From contig CM059576.1 of NCBI GenBank assembly GCA_030386875.1, positions 18,170,058-18,234,057 of the forward strand: DNA of 64,000 bases, read 5' to 3'. Source of the stretch: Morinoia aosen (lineage: Eukaryota; Arthropoda; Malacostraca; Amphipoda; Talitridae). Position 1 is the stretch's first letter, and every line of letters begins with the position of its first letter. Under the pieces are notes generated by a model. The model did no database searches. It was given only the letters and a program-made list of their open reading frames with translations, and was not told the origin of the DNA. Positions 9,357-19,354 of this stretch are shown one piece after another. The position numbers and the translations under genes were made by a program.

Positions 9357-11750
9357 ATGATGCATCACTACGAGACTCGCCTCGCAGGCCGGAAAGTGCC
9401 GTTCTCTGCACAAATGTTGCCCTACACAACATCCCGAAAAAATGGTTCTCTCAGGGGCAAGAATACGACTTTACCAAGCAAAGTGCCTGCAAGTAGGGGA
9501 CCTACATCCTCTCACGCACAAAATTCTAATGCTCAAAAGACGGGAGACTTGTTAACAGCTGCCAGTAACCCCGTCAAAGAATGTGTGTCACCTTCCGAAG
9601 CAACGTCAGTGAAGACTATGCAATCAATATCGCCGGATGAGGGAAAACATGTCTGCCAAACCTCCAGCAATCATTTGAAGGTTCGAAGCAGTGAAGTCTC
9701 AGCCGCAGCACCACAACCACCTGCTCCTCATCTGAACAAGCAAAACAGCGTGCCAGCTCCCCAGCTCTGCGTCAACAACAACGCTCCGAACTGTCCGCCA
9801 GCGGCGGGGACACAAACACCATCCTCATCAGTGGTACAAGAAAAAATAGTTTTTACTAATAAGGACATTTCAAGCGTGGTAGACTTTTCTCATTCTCCAG
9901 ATAATATGTTCGATAATTTTCGCGCACAAACCGATACTGGCAGTAAATCACCCCAGAGCGCAAGCTGTGAAAACAAAATAAAATTTCCAGTACAGAGCAA
10001 TAAAAATAACACTGTTGCTTCATTTAATGGCTACTTGCACCCGCTTCAAATAACAAGCTCTCAAAGAATTCATAAAATTATTCACAATTTGTCTCTAACA
10101 AGAGCGTTTTTCAATAAATCCCTAAGACAACGTGAGCCTCCTAGCCCGTCGTCGATTTTCTCTACAGTATCAAACATTCAGAACCTAACCGAACAGCTTT
10201 TTGCTTTAAATTCACATATAAGTTCTCAAGACCTTGCACCTGTGGTACCTGCTAGTATCTCTTGTGAAATCGACTCCAATTGTCGAGAACCTTACGACAC
10301 TTTGCTGCTAGGTGATAATATCCTAAGCACGATCAGAAGAAAGGACATCGATCGCTCGTGCTGGATCAAAACTGTTCCATCAGGGCGCTTCGATGACCTT
10401 CTCCATACTGTAAATTGCATGCCTAGATTTAAAAATTATATACTAAGTTTTGATGGTCTCTGCCACTCGCCCTCAGACCTTGCTCGAATCAAACAACAAA
10501 TTGTAAGAAAGTACGCACTTTCTCGCATTTATATTGCCAATGCTTGCAGTGCAAACGAATTCAACAAAGCGAGGCATTTTTGCAAAAACCTGGGTTTAAA
10601 CTTGATTCAATTTCAAACTTACCCAGAAAATGAAAATGGTGACGCACTCAATAACTTTCAATGGCCTCGGACCCAGGAAGAGAACTTCTGTTTTCTTCAA
10701 CAACTTGCAATGAAATCAACATTGCGAATCACCGTGCCATATTGTCCTCGTTTCAACAAATGTCTAGCAATAAATGGAATTGTAGGTCATTCCAATGAAT
10801 CGAAAAATTCACGGAATGAGACAAATAGTCTCACATTAGACTTTCAAAAAGAATATAAGCCTATGCATATCACTGCACATGGTACACCAAATCCTTCAAA
10901 ATTGATTGCGACATCAAGCAGAGGTCTGAGTAACTCACTCACCCACTGCATGAGGAACGTAAATAAGCCTGAGCCTTTCCCTGATTCGATCTCAGACAAA
11001 TATAATGTCAGTACGAAAAATAAATTTGCGTTACTTGCTTCCGACACAAATAGTGATTGCGACATGCCCTCCTTTTCAACCAATTCTCAACTTTCCAGTG
11101 AGTACGCAGGAACCAAGGAAAGTCAAGCAAATACCGATATTCAAAACTATTCCAAAGAAAATCAAATTATTCGAAAAAAATCTGATGCCTCTGCCGGGCC
11201 TCCGTCGAACGACCAAACTAATACTGCTACCGAAAAACCAACAGTGAATCAAATCTGCACACGCGTTGCACACACACTGGACGACTTAAAACGATCGCTC
11301 AAATTGGAGCCTGCTTACACTGTAGGTGACGGACACTGTCTCCTCCACGCCGTAACGACGCAGCTTGCTTCACAACAAAAATCGAAATGGAATTATATAT
11401 CTCTGAAAAAAGCCATCAAAACTGAGAGCTCCAGAAACAAGGACCAGTATGCAAAATTCGTTGACAAGAACAGTGGCAGTTTCGAACAACTCATCGATAA
11501 ATACATCGATAGAAAAGTCTTCGATCACGCAGTTGGAGACCTCATACCCCAAATACTTTCTAATGTAACGAGAACACCAATTCACGTATTTGATGAAAGA
11601 GACAATGGAATTTGGAAGACGACAATCTCCCCTACATCAAATGCTCTGATAAACTGTCCTCCGGTAAACATACACCGGAAACAGGACCACTATAGCGCCC
11701 TCTTGAAAATGCGTGATGAAAATCGTGTTGCTCCCTCCCCCATTTTGTGA
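9357..11750 (+). CDS. LINE ORF1: SGNH-like plus OTU-domain protein
   Basis: An uninterrupted 797-residue frame. The N-terminal 280 residues are Ser/Pro/Asn-rich and low complexity. Residues ~310-420 resemble the SGNH-hydrolase (esterase) domain known in CR1-type ORF1 proteins, but the block that usually reads GDS is LLLGDNIL, so the serine nucleophile is absent. Residues ~650-785 form an OTU cysteine-protease domain with GDGHCLLHAV (Asp658, Cys661) and a late QDHYSALL (His778), so its catalytic residues look intact. OTU proteins remove ubiquitin; a role in protecting the retrotransposon particle is speculation. ORF1 ends in TGA followed by CTA, in the same frame as ORF2. A decayed paralogue lies at 23045-24150. 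Confidence 0.85.
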   Translation: MMHHYETRLAGRKVPFSAQMLPYTTSRKNGSLRGKNTTLPSKVPASRGPTSSHAQNSNAQKTGDLLTAASNPVKECVSPSEATSVKTMQSISPDEGKHVCQTSSNHLKVRSSEVSAAAPQPPAPHLNKQNSVPAPQLCVNNNAPNCPPAAGTQTPSSSVVQEKIVFTNKDISSVVDFSHSPDNMFDNFRAQTDTGSKSPQSASCENKIKFPVQSNKNNTVASFNGYLHPLQITSSQRIHKIIHNLSLTRAFFNKSLRQREPPSPSSIFSTVSNIQNLTEQLFALNSHISSQDLAPVVPASISCEIDSNCREPYDTLLLGDNILSTIRRKDIDRSCWIKTVPSGRFDDLLHTVNCMPRFKNYILSFDGLCHSPSDLARIKQQIVRKYALSRIYIANACSANEFNKARHFCKNLGLNLIQFQTYPENENGDALNNFQWPRTQEENFCFLQQLAMKSTLRITVPYCPRFNKCLAINGIVGHSNESKNSRNETNSLTLDFQKEYKPMHITAHGTPNPSKLIATSSRGLSNSLTHCMRNVNKPEPFPDSISDKYNVSTKNKFALLASDTNSDCDMPSFSTNSQLSSEYAGTKESQANTDIQNYSKENQIIRKKSDASAGPPSNDQTNTATEKPTVNQICTRVAHTLDDLKRSLKLEPAYTVGDGHCLLHAVTTQLASQQKSKWNYISLKKAIKTESSRNKDQYAKFVDKNSGSFEQLIDKYIDRKVFDHAVGDLIPQILSNVTRTPIHVFDERDNGIWKTTISPTSNALINCPPVNIHRKQDHYSALLKMRDENRVAPSPIL

Positions 11751-11753
11751 CTA
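11748..11753 (+). promoter_or_regulatory. Possible stop-codon readthrough site UGA-CUA
   Basis: The ORF1 stop is TGA followed immediately by CTA, a context known to favour readthrough in alphaviruses and some cellular genes. ORF2 continues in the same frame without another stop. The first in-frame ATG downstream (11940) lies after the first conserved endonuclease block. Readthrough is an inference. Confidence 0.45.
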
Positions 11754-14713
11754 AATAACAGTGATCAAATTGAATATGAAGCTGAAATCACAAACAATGA
11801 ACGCGGCAATAAAGACCTAGAGACGAATACTAAATGCCCTGCTAGACCTAAAAAATGCAATAACTCCACTAAAGATCTGCCTATTGAGGTAAATAATATC
11901 AAAATATTGCATATAAATGCTCGCAGCCTCAATGGTAAAATGGATGACGTACGAGTAATGTTGATCACTAACGATATCGATATTTTATGCGTATCTGAAA
12001 CATGGTTCGATTCACGAGTCGAAAGCTCATATCTCAGCATTGCCGGGTACAAATTGTACCGTTATGACGGAGTCAAGAGTAAGAGAGGTAGCGGTTCATG
12101 CATTTTCATCAAAGATGTCTACTCTACATCCTTTGTTCCGATAAAAGAAAAATGCGAAGACATAGAAATGGTTTGGCTCAATGTTCAAGTAAACAAACAC
12201 AAGTCTTTCATTGTCGGCAGTCTTTACAGACATCCGTCAGCATCTCTTCGTCCAACATTAGATTTCATTGAAAATACGCTTAGATCAATCTCTGCAGCCA
12301 AAAAGTCTTTCTATGTTTTCGGAGATTTTAACGTGGATCTGACAAATAAAAACAATCAGCTAAGCAAGATGCTGCACAGACTTAATCTTTCTCAAATGGT
12401 CCAAGAACCAACGCGAATTACCAACACCTCTAAAACTCTTCTTGACCTAGCAATTACCAACAATCCCCAAGCAGTACTCAGCACAGAAATCTTACCGTCC
12501 TTTTCTGATCACCATTCGGTAGAATGCCAAATCAATATTGCAAAAGAGAAACAGAAATCTAGTTACATTACATATCGCATGAAAAACCACTACTCCCCTG
12601 AAATATTTCAAGAAAAGCTATTAGACAGATGGAGTGAATTTCAAGGCATGGAAAACACCGATGATGTCAATCTACAAGTTTCGCTTTTCAACGAAAATTT
12701 CGTATCAGCTCTTAACGAATGCGCACCTTTCACTACGAAGAAAGTTAAGCCAAGAATTTCTAAATGGATAACAGATGAGATAAAACATTTGAGCAGAGCT
12801 AAAAGAAATTTTCAGCGTGAGTACAAACTGAATAAATCAGACAGTACGCGTCGAAAATTATATAAAGATCATGAGAAGGTCCTACGAAGAAAAGTTAAGG
12901 AAGCAAAACGGGACTACTTCCACAAAGAACTCTTGGCGGCAAAACAAAACCCTAAAAGAACTTGGGAAATCATTAGAGAAGCTGCTCAGTATAAAAATTC
13001 AGACTGCAAAAGCACTTTTGACAACCCCTCAGAAATGGCGAATGACTTTAACACTTTCTTCTCAAAAGTTGGCGAAGATGTTTTCAATGAAGTATCCAGG
13101 ACAGTTTCAGACACATCTACAGAGGCAAATCTGAGCGATGTTTCATCCCCAAATAGTAGCAACAAGTGGAGACCAAAGCCAGTTAGCGTCATAGAGATAC
13201 GAAAAATCTTATACTCACTAAAGAATACTAAAGCGACTGGACATGATGGCATAAGCCTCCAACATATTAAAGACAGCTTCCCTGTCACAGCACCCTTTAT
13301 TCGCTTGATAATAAATACATCTATAGTCACAAACAAGTTTCCCGATCAATGGAAACTATCCATAATTAAGCCATTACATAAATCTGGTGATATCGACATA
13401 GCGTCAAACTACAGACCAATCAGTCTCCTGCCTGTTATGTCCAAAATATTAGAAAAAGTAATAACAAACCAGCTCTCGTCTCACATAGACGAGTCACATC
13501 TACTGCATCGCAATCAATATGCTTACAGGAGGAATACCAGTACTCAGGACGCCCTGTTAAACATAACAGAAAAAATTTACCAAGATATTGACCAAAAAAA
13601 ATTAACTCTCTTACTATTGCTTGATCTCTCCAAAGCTTTCGACAGTGTTGAGCATAAGAAACTTCTAAAAAAATTTCAAACCTCAGAATAGACACTCAGT
13701 GGTTTGAAAGCTACCTACGAAACCGCTCTCATGCAGTGTGCTTGAATAACAAAATGTCATCATTCATACCAAATAACTTTGGCGTTCCTCAAGGTTCAAT
13801 CATCGGCCCACTCCTATTTTCAATTTTCATCAACGATTTCCCCACCATGCCGGCAAACACAAAAATCTCAATGTATGCTGATGACGCACAAATTGCCATG
13901 ACAAGCTCAACAGTGGATTTAACAGAAACACAAGCCAACGCTGATAACCTTCTGAGAAATCTGAAATTGTGGTATGACCATAATGGCCTCAAACTTAACG
14001 CAAGTAAAACGCAATGCATTATTTTTGGATCACAGAATGCGACTGAAAATTTACCACCATTCCAGCTAACATTTGGAGACGATACAATTAAACCAGTCGA
14101 TAAGGTTAAAAATCTGGGTGTTTGGTTTGACAAAAATATGACTTTCAATTCACACGTCGAAACAATGTGCAACAAAATTAACGGAACCTTAATGTTCTTT
14201 CATCGTATAAAGAACACACTTGACGAAAAATCTAGATTATTAGTGATTCAGTCTTTAGTTTTATCGCGTCTGGACTACTGCAGTCTTGTGTGGGGAGACT
14301 TACCTAAATGTCGTCAGGAAGAGTTGCAAAAATGTGTAAACTTCGCCGCCAAGGTGGTATGCAAAGGAAATTTTAATAAATACGATCATGTCACCCCTCT
14401 TTTAAGAAAACTCGACTGGATCCCAATACCGAACAGATTCATGATCCAGAAAGCTCGACGAGTATTCTCCTCTCTGTACCTCCCCCAAAGTAATGCAGAG
14501 GTGGTAAAATTTTTTCCATCTAATATCCCAAACGAAAGACCAAACCGGAGGAACGATGTTTTAGTCAGTTACCGTTCATCTAACGTGGGACAAAAAGCTC
14601 TCTCAGTTTCTGGAGCTTTTTTGTGGAACAAGCTTCCCCAGCATATCAAAAACTCTAAAACTGGAAAAGAATTTAGAGTAAATGTGTCACGTCATTTTAC
14701 ATCTCTGTCATAG
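11754..14713 (+). pseudogene. LINE ORF2: endonuclease-reverse transcriptase, one frameshift
   Basis: The frame runs from just after the ORF1 stop to 13690 and continues one base back to 14713, about 985 residues in all. The APE-type endonuclease spans about 11890-12540 (HINARSLNG, SETWFDS, GSLYRHP, FGDFNVD, SDHHSV). The reverse transcriptase has fingers/palm blocks (NYRPISLLPV, LDLSKAFDSV, PQGSIIGPLLF) and the catalytic YADDAQ at 13874. The break falls at A7 in CTAAAAAAATTT (13668-13679): one extra A, or a -1 slip, would keep the RT open. I read this as a homopolymer deletion inactivating the copy, or a base-calling error. No RNase H domain is seen. The enzyme would nick DNA and copy the element RNA at the target. 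Confidence 0.85.
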
Positions 14714-16149
14714 GGCCTGCAGCATCTCGGTGTGAACTTCCCATCTATCAGAAATTTTAATTTTTCCTGAAATTTCTGTTAGAAATTTAGAACCTATTTC
14801 ATTTTACGTTTGCTAAGCGATTCGTATATTCATCTTACTTATTTCTGTCGACAACAATGAGCACCACAGCCGTCAGTTCAGTGCAGCAGAACGAACGTTC
14901 TTTCCATAATTAGGAGTATTTCCTCATCTTTATTTTGTTATTTCTTTCTCTTTTCTGTATTAATATTTAACGTCCGTATGACAAATATACCATGAAATAC
15001 ATTTTGTGTGTACACCAATAAACAGGTTTATAGACGTGAGGGTTGTGCAAAGTTTATAATGAATTAAATTTTTGGCTAACGTTGTCTCGCTATTTCAAAA
15101 TCATTCTCGAAGATGTTTTCAATCGATTTTCGGCTGAGCTGGAGGGAAAGGGGTAATTTAAGCATTGCATTTAGTCTTTTTATTTTTTTTTTTTCGTGCG
15201 TTCAGCGCACACTAGCACTGAACTTTCAAATCGGAAAAAACTCTAAATTTCTGTAATCAAAATTATCATTTTGGATCAAGGCCTAATCTTCCTATATGTG
15301 CAAATTTTGTGAATATTCTCCACTCAGATGTGATATCCGGCCACAATGTTACTCCATTTTATCCCACGTACACATGTCCCTATTATGGTGAAGAGTTGTG
15401 TTGCTTCTTGACTATAATCTGATTTTTCTTAAAAATTTCTGTCAAGAAATTTAAAAACAGCTCATTTTTATGTTTTTCGAAGTCTTCTCTTCCTTTTAGT
15501 TATTTTTTTTGCGAAAAGTTTCTTAGGATTACAGTGAGCTCAGCTGTCATTTTCTGTGTAGTAGATGGTAGGTTGCTTCTATCTTTTATGTTATATATGT
15601 ATTTTTTTTTTTTTTCTAATATTTTATTTTCAATAAGTATATAAATTAATATGTGTGTGTACGTGTGTAGGTATATACATGTATCTACATAAATAGATAT
15701 ACATGTTTCTATTTCATTTCTTTACGCAAAAACCATTCGGTTAATAAATTTTATTGCAATTGCGAAATGATTTAAAAATAGATCTAGCACTTCCCCAGAG
15801 GGCGTTTCTGTGAATCGGATTAATGTCATATATAATTAATGAAATAAAGTGCAATTTGAGCATATGAATCGTAGTAAAATTATCTTTCTGTCCGTGTGTT
15901 GTACAAGCTATGAATTTTGATATTGAATATATGTTTGTTTACCCATTTCTACCAATATTTTGTAGATATTTGTCAATCATGAGTGGTAACCGGCTTACAC
16001 TGTATCTCTATTTTATCCCATGTACCCATGTCCGCATGATGTGGTGAATATCGAGAAGATACGAAATATGTTTTTGGTGGTGATAGGGCTTTGCATATTT
16101 TTTAGGGCATATTTTTCATTTCTCATTCAACTACCCTTGACAGAGATAG
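14714..16149 (+). other. LINE 3' UTR, proximal part
   Basis: Non-coding and T-rich. The portion from about 15765 (AAAAATAGATCTAGCAC) onward matches the sequence after 24165 in the second LINE copy, which shows that it belongs to the element. Short TG/TA-rich microsatellite sequence lies at 15640-15710. Confidence 0.65.
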
Positions 16150-16575
16150 ACTATTGGCAAGCCACGTGTGGTTTGTCTATTAGTACGCCTCGTATATTTT
16201 GTCTATTAATATGCCTCGTATGGTCTATCTATTTTGTACACCTCTGATAGCTTGTCTATTAGTACACCTCGTATAGTTTGCCTATTATTATTATGCCTCG
16301 TATGGCTTATCTATTTGTACACCTCGGATGGTTTGTCAATTAGTACTCCTTGTATAGAACTTTTGTTAGACTACTAGCACACCACGAATGGTCTGTCTAT
16401 TAGTACGCCTCGTATATTTTGTCAATTAATATGCCTCGTATGGTCTATCTACTTGTACACCTCTGACAGTTTGTCTATTAGTACACCTCGTATAGTTTGT
16501 CTATTATTATGCCTCGTATGGCTCATCTACTTGTACACCTCGGATGGTTTGTCAATTAGTACTCCTCGTATGGAA
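16150..16575 (+). repeat. Satellite within the LINE 3' UTR
   Basis: The core TTTGTCTATTAGTACGCCTC recurs about every 26 bp with variation. A higher-order unit of about 220 bp is duplicated: the block starting CCACGTGTGG near 16161 recurs as CCACGAATGG near 16382. A shorter version is found in the second LINE copy at 24613-24760. Confidence 0.8.
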
Positions 16576-16704
16576 CATTTGTTTTAGGATGCCCTATATT
16601 TAAGAAACTTTTAAAAGCCAATATGTTGGCATGTATCTCATGTGACAATTTGGAAATAAACATTTTTTTTTTTTTTATTCTCTATTAGCTCGTGTCACTT
16701 GCAG

Positions 16705-16826
16705 GTGACGGTTTGAGCTCTGGGAGCCATCTAGAAGAAATTTACGTCAAAAGTGAAGTGCCTGACGCTGAGCTGGAGGCCGTTACTGTGAAGGATGAGC
16801 CAATTGACTGGCATCAGCAGCCCCAG
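16705..16826 (+). CDS. C2H2 zinc-finger protein, coding exon 2
   Basis: The acceptor is CGTGTCACTTGCAG (to 16704) and the donor CAG/GTGCTA (16827). The first two bases complete the codon left by exon 1, and 40 further codons end in phase 0, matching exon 3. If unspliced, a TAA follows within three codons. The peptide is acidic and carries two SUMO-consensus motifs (VKSE and VKDEP, followed by DW), common in the N-terminal part of arthropod zinc-finger repressors. No DNA-binding domain lies here. The intronic LINE ends 43 bp before this exon. Confidence 0.8.
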
Positions 16827-16866
16827 GTGCTATAAGTAGTTGCTTTCTCTTCTTGAGTTCCTCTAA

Positions 16867-17215
16867 TTGGTTGCTTACTCTCCTCTTGAAGGCTTACAAT
16901 TGGTTGCTTACTCTCCTCTTGAAGGCTTACAATTGGTTGCTTACTCTCCTCTTGAAGGCTTACAATTGGTTGCTTACTCTCCTGTTGAGTGCTTCCGACT
17001 GGTAGCCAACTCTCTTGAATGCTTCCGACTGGTAGCTAACTCTCCTCTTGAATGCTTCCGATTTTTTGCTTACTCTCCTGTTGAGAGCTTCCGATTTTTT
17101 GCTTACTCTCCTGTTGAGTGCTTCCGATTGGTAGCTTACTCTCCTCTTGAATACTTTCAATTAGTTGTTTACTGTTCTCTTGAATGCTTCGAATTGGTTG
17201 CTTGCACTCCTAGCT
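16867..17215. repeat. 33-bp minisatellite, about 10 units
   Basis: TTGGTTGCTTACTCTCC recurs at 16867, 16900, 16933 and 16966 (exact 33-bp period). It then degrades into 30- and 33-bp variants (GACTGGTAGC, GATTTTTTGC) towards 17215. It lies in intron 2. The 335-codon + ORF across it is an artefact of stop-free repeats. Confidence 0.9.
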
Positions 17216-17218
17216 TTC

Positions 17219-17831
17219 ACTCCTTTCTTGCACTTCTTTCTTGCACTTCTTTCTTGCACTTCTTTCTTGCACTCTTTCTTGCACTTCTTTCTTGCACTTC
17301 TTTCTTGCACTTCTTTCTTGCACTTCTTTCTTGCACTTCTTTCTTGCACTTCTTTCTTGCACTTCTTTCTTGCACTTCTTTCTTGCACTTCTTTCTTGCA
17401 CTTCTTTCTTGCACTTCTTTCTTGCACTTCTTTCTTGCACTTCTTTCTTGCACTTCTTTCTTGCACTTCTTTCTTGCACTTCTTTCTTGCACTTCTTTCT
17501 TGCACTTCTTTCTTGCACTCCTTTCTTGCACTCCTTTCTTGCACTCCTTTCTTGCACTCCTTTCTTGCACTCCTTTCTTGCACTCCTTTCTTGCACTCCT
17601 TTCTTGCACTCCTTTCTTGCACTCCTTGCTTGCACTCCTTGCTTGCACTCCTTGCTTGCACTCCTTGCTTGCACTCCTTGCTTGCACTCCTTGCTTGCAC
17701 TCCTTGCTTGCACTCCTTGCTTGCACTCCTTGCTTGCACTCCTTGCTTGCACTCCTTGCTTGCACTCCTTGCTTGCACTCCTTGCTTGCACTCCTTGTTG
17801 CACTCCTTGCTTGCACTCCTTGCTTGCACTC
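17219..17831. repeat. 13-bp minisatellite with three ordered variant blocks
   Basis: Block 1 (about 17219-17517) is CTTCTTTCTTGCA, about 23 units. Block 2 (17518-17621) is CTCCTTTCTTGCA, exactly 8 units. Block 3 (17622-17831) is CTCCTTGCTTGCA, about 16 units. One 12-bp unit occurs in block 1 (near 17271) and one in block 3 (near 17791). Because 13 is not a multiple of three and the unit lacks stop triplets on either strand, all six frames are open. The long ORFs here, including 254 aa on the - strand, are therefore not evidence of a gene. Confidence 0.95.
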
Positions 17832-17861
17832 CTCTTGTCGGAATACAAGCTACTCTAGTTT

Positions 17862-18010
17862 GTATGTTTGGTAGTGCACGTTGTGCATTAGAGTACATTG
17901 GATGTACATCTCGTACTCTTTGCACTCGAGTTCACGAGCATTCTAGTAGGAGGTTCGGACAGCTTCATTTTTGTCAAAGCCCAATTTCCACCCGTTCGAG
18001 AACAGTCTGA
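17862..18010 (+). pseudogene. GIY-YIG endonuclease remnant of a Penelope-like element
   Basis: The + frame reads CALEYIGCTSRTLCTRVHEH, matching the YIG-x-T-x-R-x-L-x-x-R-h-x-E-H core of the nuclease, then a short tail with a stop at 18008. The upstream CPLE-type RT is absent, so no functional protein is made. The frame happens to be continuous with the open frame of the minisatellite. Confidence 0.65.
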
Positions 18011-18256
18011 CGAGTGAGATAACGTGATTATCATTAATCAATTTTCGGTCTTAGCAAAACCACAATTTTACAGTTATTCCCATTCTAGAGCCCTTGTACA
18101 TTTATAAATTTAAGCCTGTTTTAAACAACACTCTTATTCAATTAACTATAGCCATTGTAAATAGCAAATCGCATTTAGGTAATTTCAAAACTTGTTTTTA
18201 GATTTGTTATTCTAAAATAGTCTATTTTTGCTTTGTACTTTTCAGAATTCTTACCA

Positions 18257-18323
18257 CTGATGATGGCCTGTGGCCGAAACGTTTGAAATTAGATTTTATT
18301 CGAACTTTCAATGATTGAATTAT
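18257..18323 (+). ncRNA. Hammerhead-ribozyme-like motif (degenerate)
   Basis: CTGATGA (18257-18263), a GGCC-TGT-GGCC hairpin (18265-18275) and GAAAC (18276-18280) match the conserved core and stem II. A possible stem III is GTTTGAA with TTCGAAC downstream, and AATTC/GAATT may form part of stem I. A stray T at 18264 in stem II and a mismatch next to the expected cleavage triplet make activity doubtful. Confidence 0.4.
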
Positions 18324-18345
18324 TAAAGTACAGTAGCTTATCTTG

Positions 18346-19354
18346 CTCTTTCATTTTTATTACGGTTGCTGAGGCTCCTAGATGGCTTTTATGGTTCATT
18401 GAGTCTTGTTTTGGAATTCTTTATGTGATCCATTTTATTCCCATTACCCTACCACAGTTAGTATTGAATAAGCTATGATACCTTCATTAATAGTTCTGAA
18501 GATATTTTCAGCATGCTTCTTGTATCCCCTGTGCCGGGGACCCCTTTCTTGATTGCGTTTTGCTTCGGTGAGTTGCCATAAACGACGCATTTAAACTTTT
18601 TTTACACGAGTGATCAGTTTAAGATCTTCTGTTGTTTTATTTTCAGTATTAAACTTCCTCAAACATTTGCTACTAAGTTTCTGATAAAAAGATGTCCGTG
18701 TTGAAGTCTTCCACTTTTGAAACTGCATTAACTACTTGAAGAATGAGATTTCCAATTGGTATATGTTTTTCTTGCGGTGTGTGAGACCAACGAATGAATA
18801 ATTTCTTAAGAAATCGTTTCATCCACTATTTTTATGTAAGAATAATAGGCCTTTATAATTGTTGTTGCCTATAAATATAAGAAAAATGTCATTGTGTATT
18901 TTCAAGAGAAAAACCTCAACTGTAATATGTTATGGAAAAATCATGATTCGATGCATTGTAGTATTGACGGGCGCTGTTGCTTGTCGTAGCCATTTCTTAT
19001 ATGTATACTTTAAAAAAGTGCTGCAACTGAAGAAGCATTGAATACTTCATTTGAATTTTGCTCGGTATTGAAGTATTTGAGGGCAGTGTACTGAGAACGT
19101 GCATTTCAAATTTCGCTGGTGCTATCGTTATTCTCGCGTCCTGTATTATTCTTCAAATATTTCTGCTGTATTTTATGATAAACACTAGAACGCATTTCGT
19201 TTATAATAAGATTATCACTGACGTTCAGTTGCACAACCTTGTTTCAAAGTACATGTGTACACTAAGTAGTTGATTTCATTTCCAACTTGATAATAATGCT
19301 GTCATTTTTGACGAATTTTGTACTGTAGTAATCGGAGAAAGTTCTTCCTCACAG
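18346..19354. other. Rest of intron 2, nothing recognised
   Basis: AT-rich. The small + ORFs at 18859-19041 and 19058-19273 have no recognisable domains. Confidence 0.4.

Larger units (their letters stand above)
8930..16661 (+). mobile_element. Near-complete LINE (CR1/L2-like) in intron 1
   Basis: The element comprises an ORF1 with an OTU domain (9357-11750), an ORF2 with endonuclease and reverse transcriptase (to 14713) and a 1.9-kb 3' UTR with an internal satellite, ending GGAAATAAAC at 16661. The 3' end is fixed by a second copy that stops at the same bases (24821). The 5' end is uncertain: 8930 is a guess ahead of a GC-richer leader containing a C13 run near 9080. The C-terminal RT region, which ends in an SGAFLWNKLP block, resembles CR1/L2-type elements, but the clade is an inference. 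It lies in the sense orientation of the zinc-finger gene. Confidence 0.8.
17850..18345 (+). mobile_element. Penelope-like element, 3' fragment
   Basis: A GIY-YIG endonuclease remnant (17862-18010) is followed about 250 bp later by a hammerhead-ribozyme-like core (18257-18280). Penelope-like elements are known both for a C-terminal GIY-YIG nuclease and for hammerhead motifs in their terminal repeats, so the two signals support each other. The RT domain is missing: the fragment directly abuts the 13-bp minisatellite on its left. It lies in intron 2 of the zinc-finger gene. Confidence 0.65.

Noticed and set aside
11754..11906. Starting LINE ORF2 at 11907
   Set aside because: The codon there is TTG. 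The frame is open from the ORF1 stop, and the first true ATG is at 11940.
13668..13679. Programmed -1 frameshift in the LINE RT
   Set aside because: An interruption inside the RT domain is better explained by a homopolymer deletion. Kept only as a low-interest finding.
16867..18010. Long ORFs of 200-335 aa on both strands
   Set aside because: They come from stop-free 33-bp and 13-bp repeats, all six frames are open, and only the last part (GIY-YIG remnant) has protein meaning.
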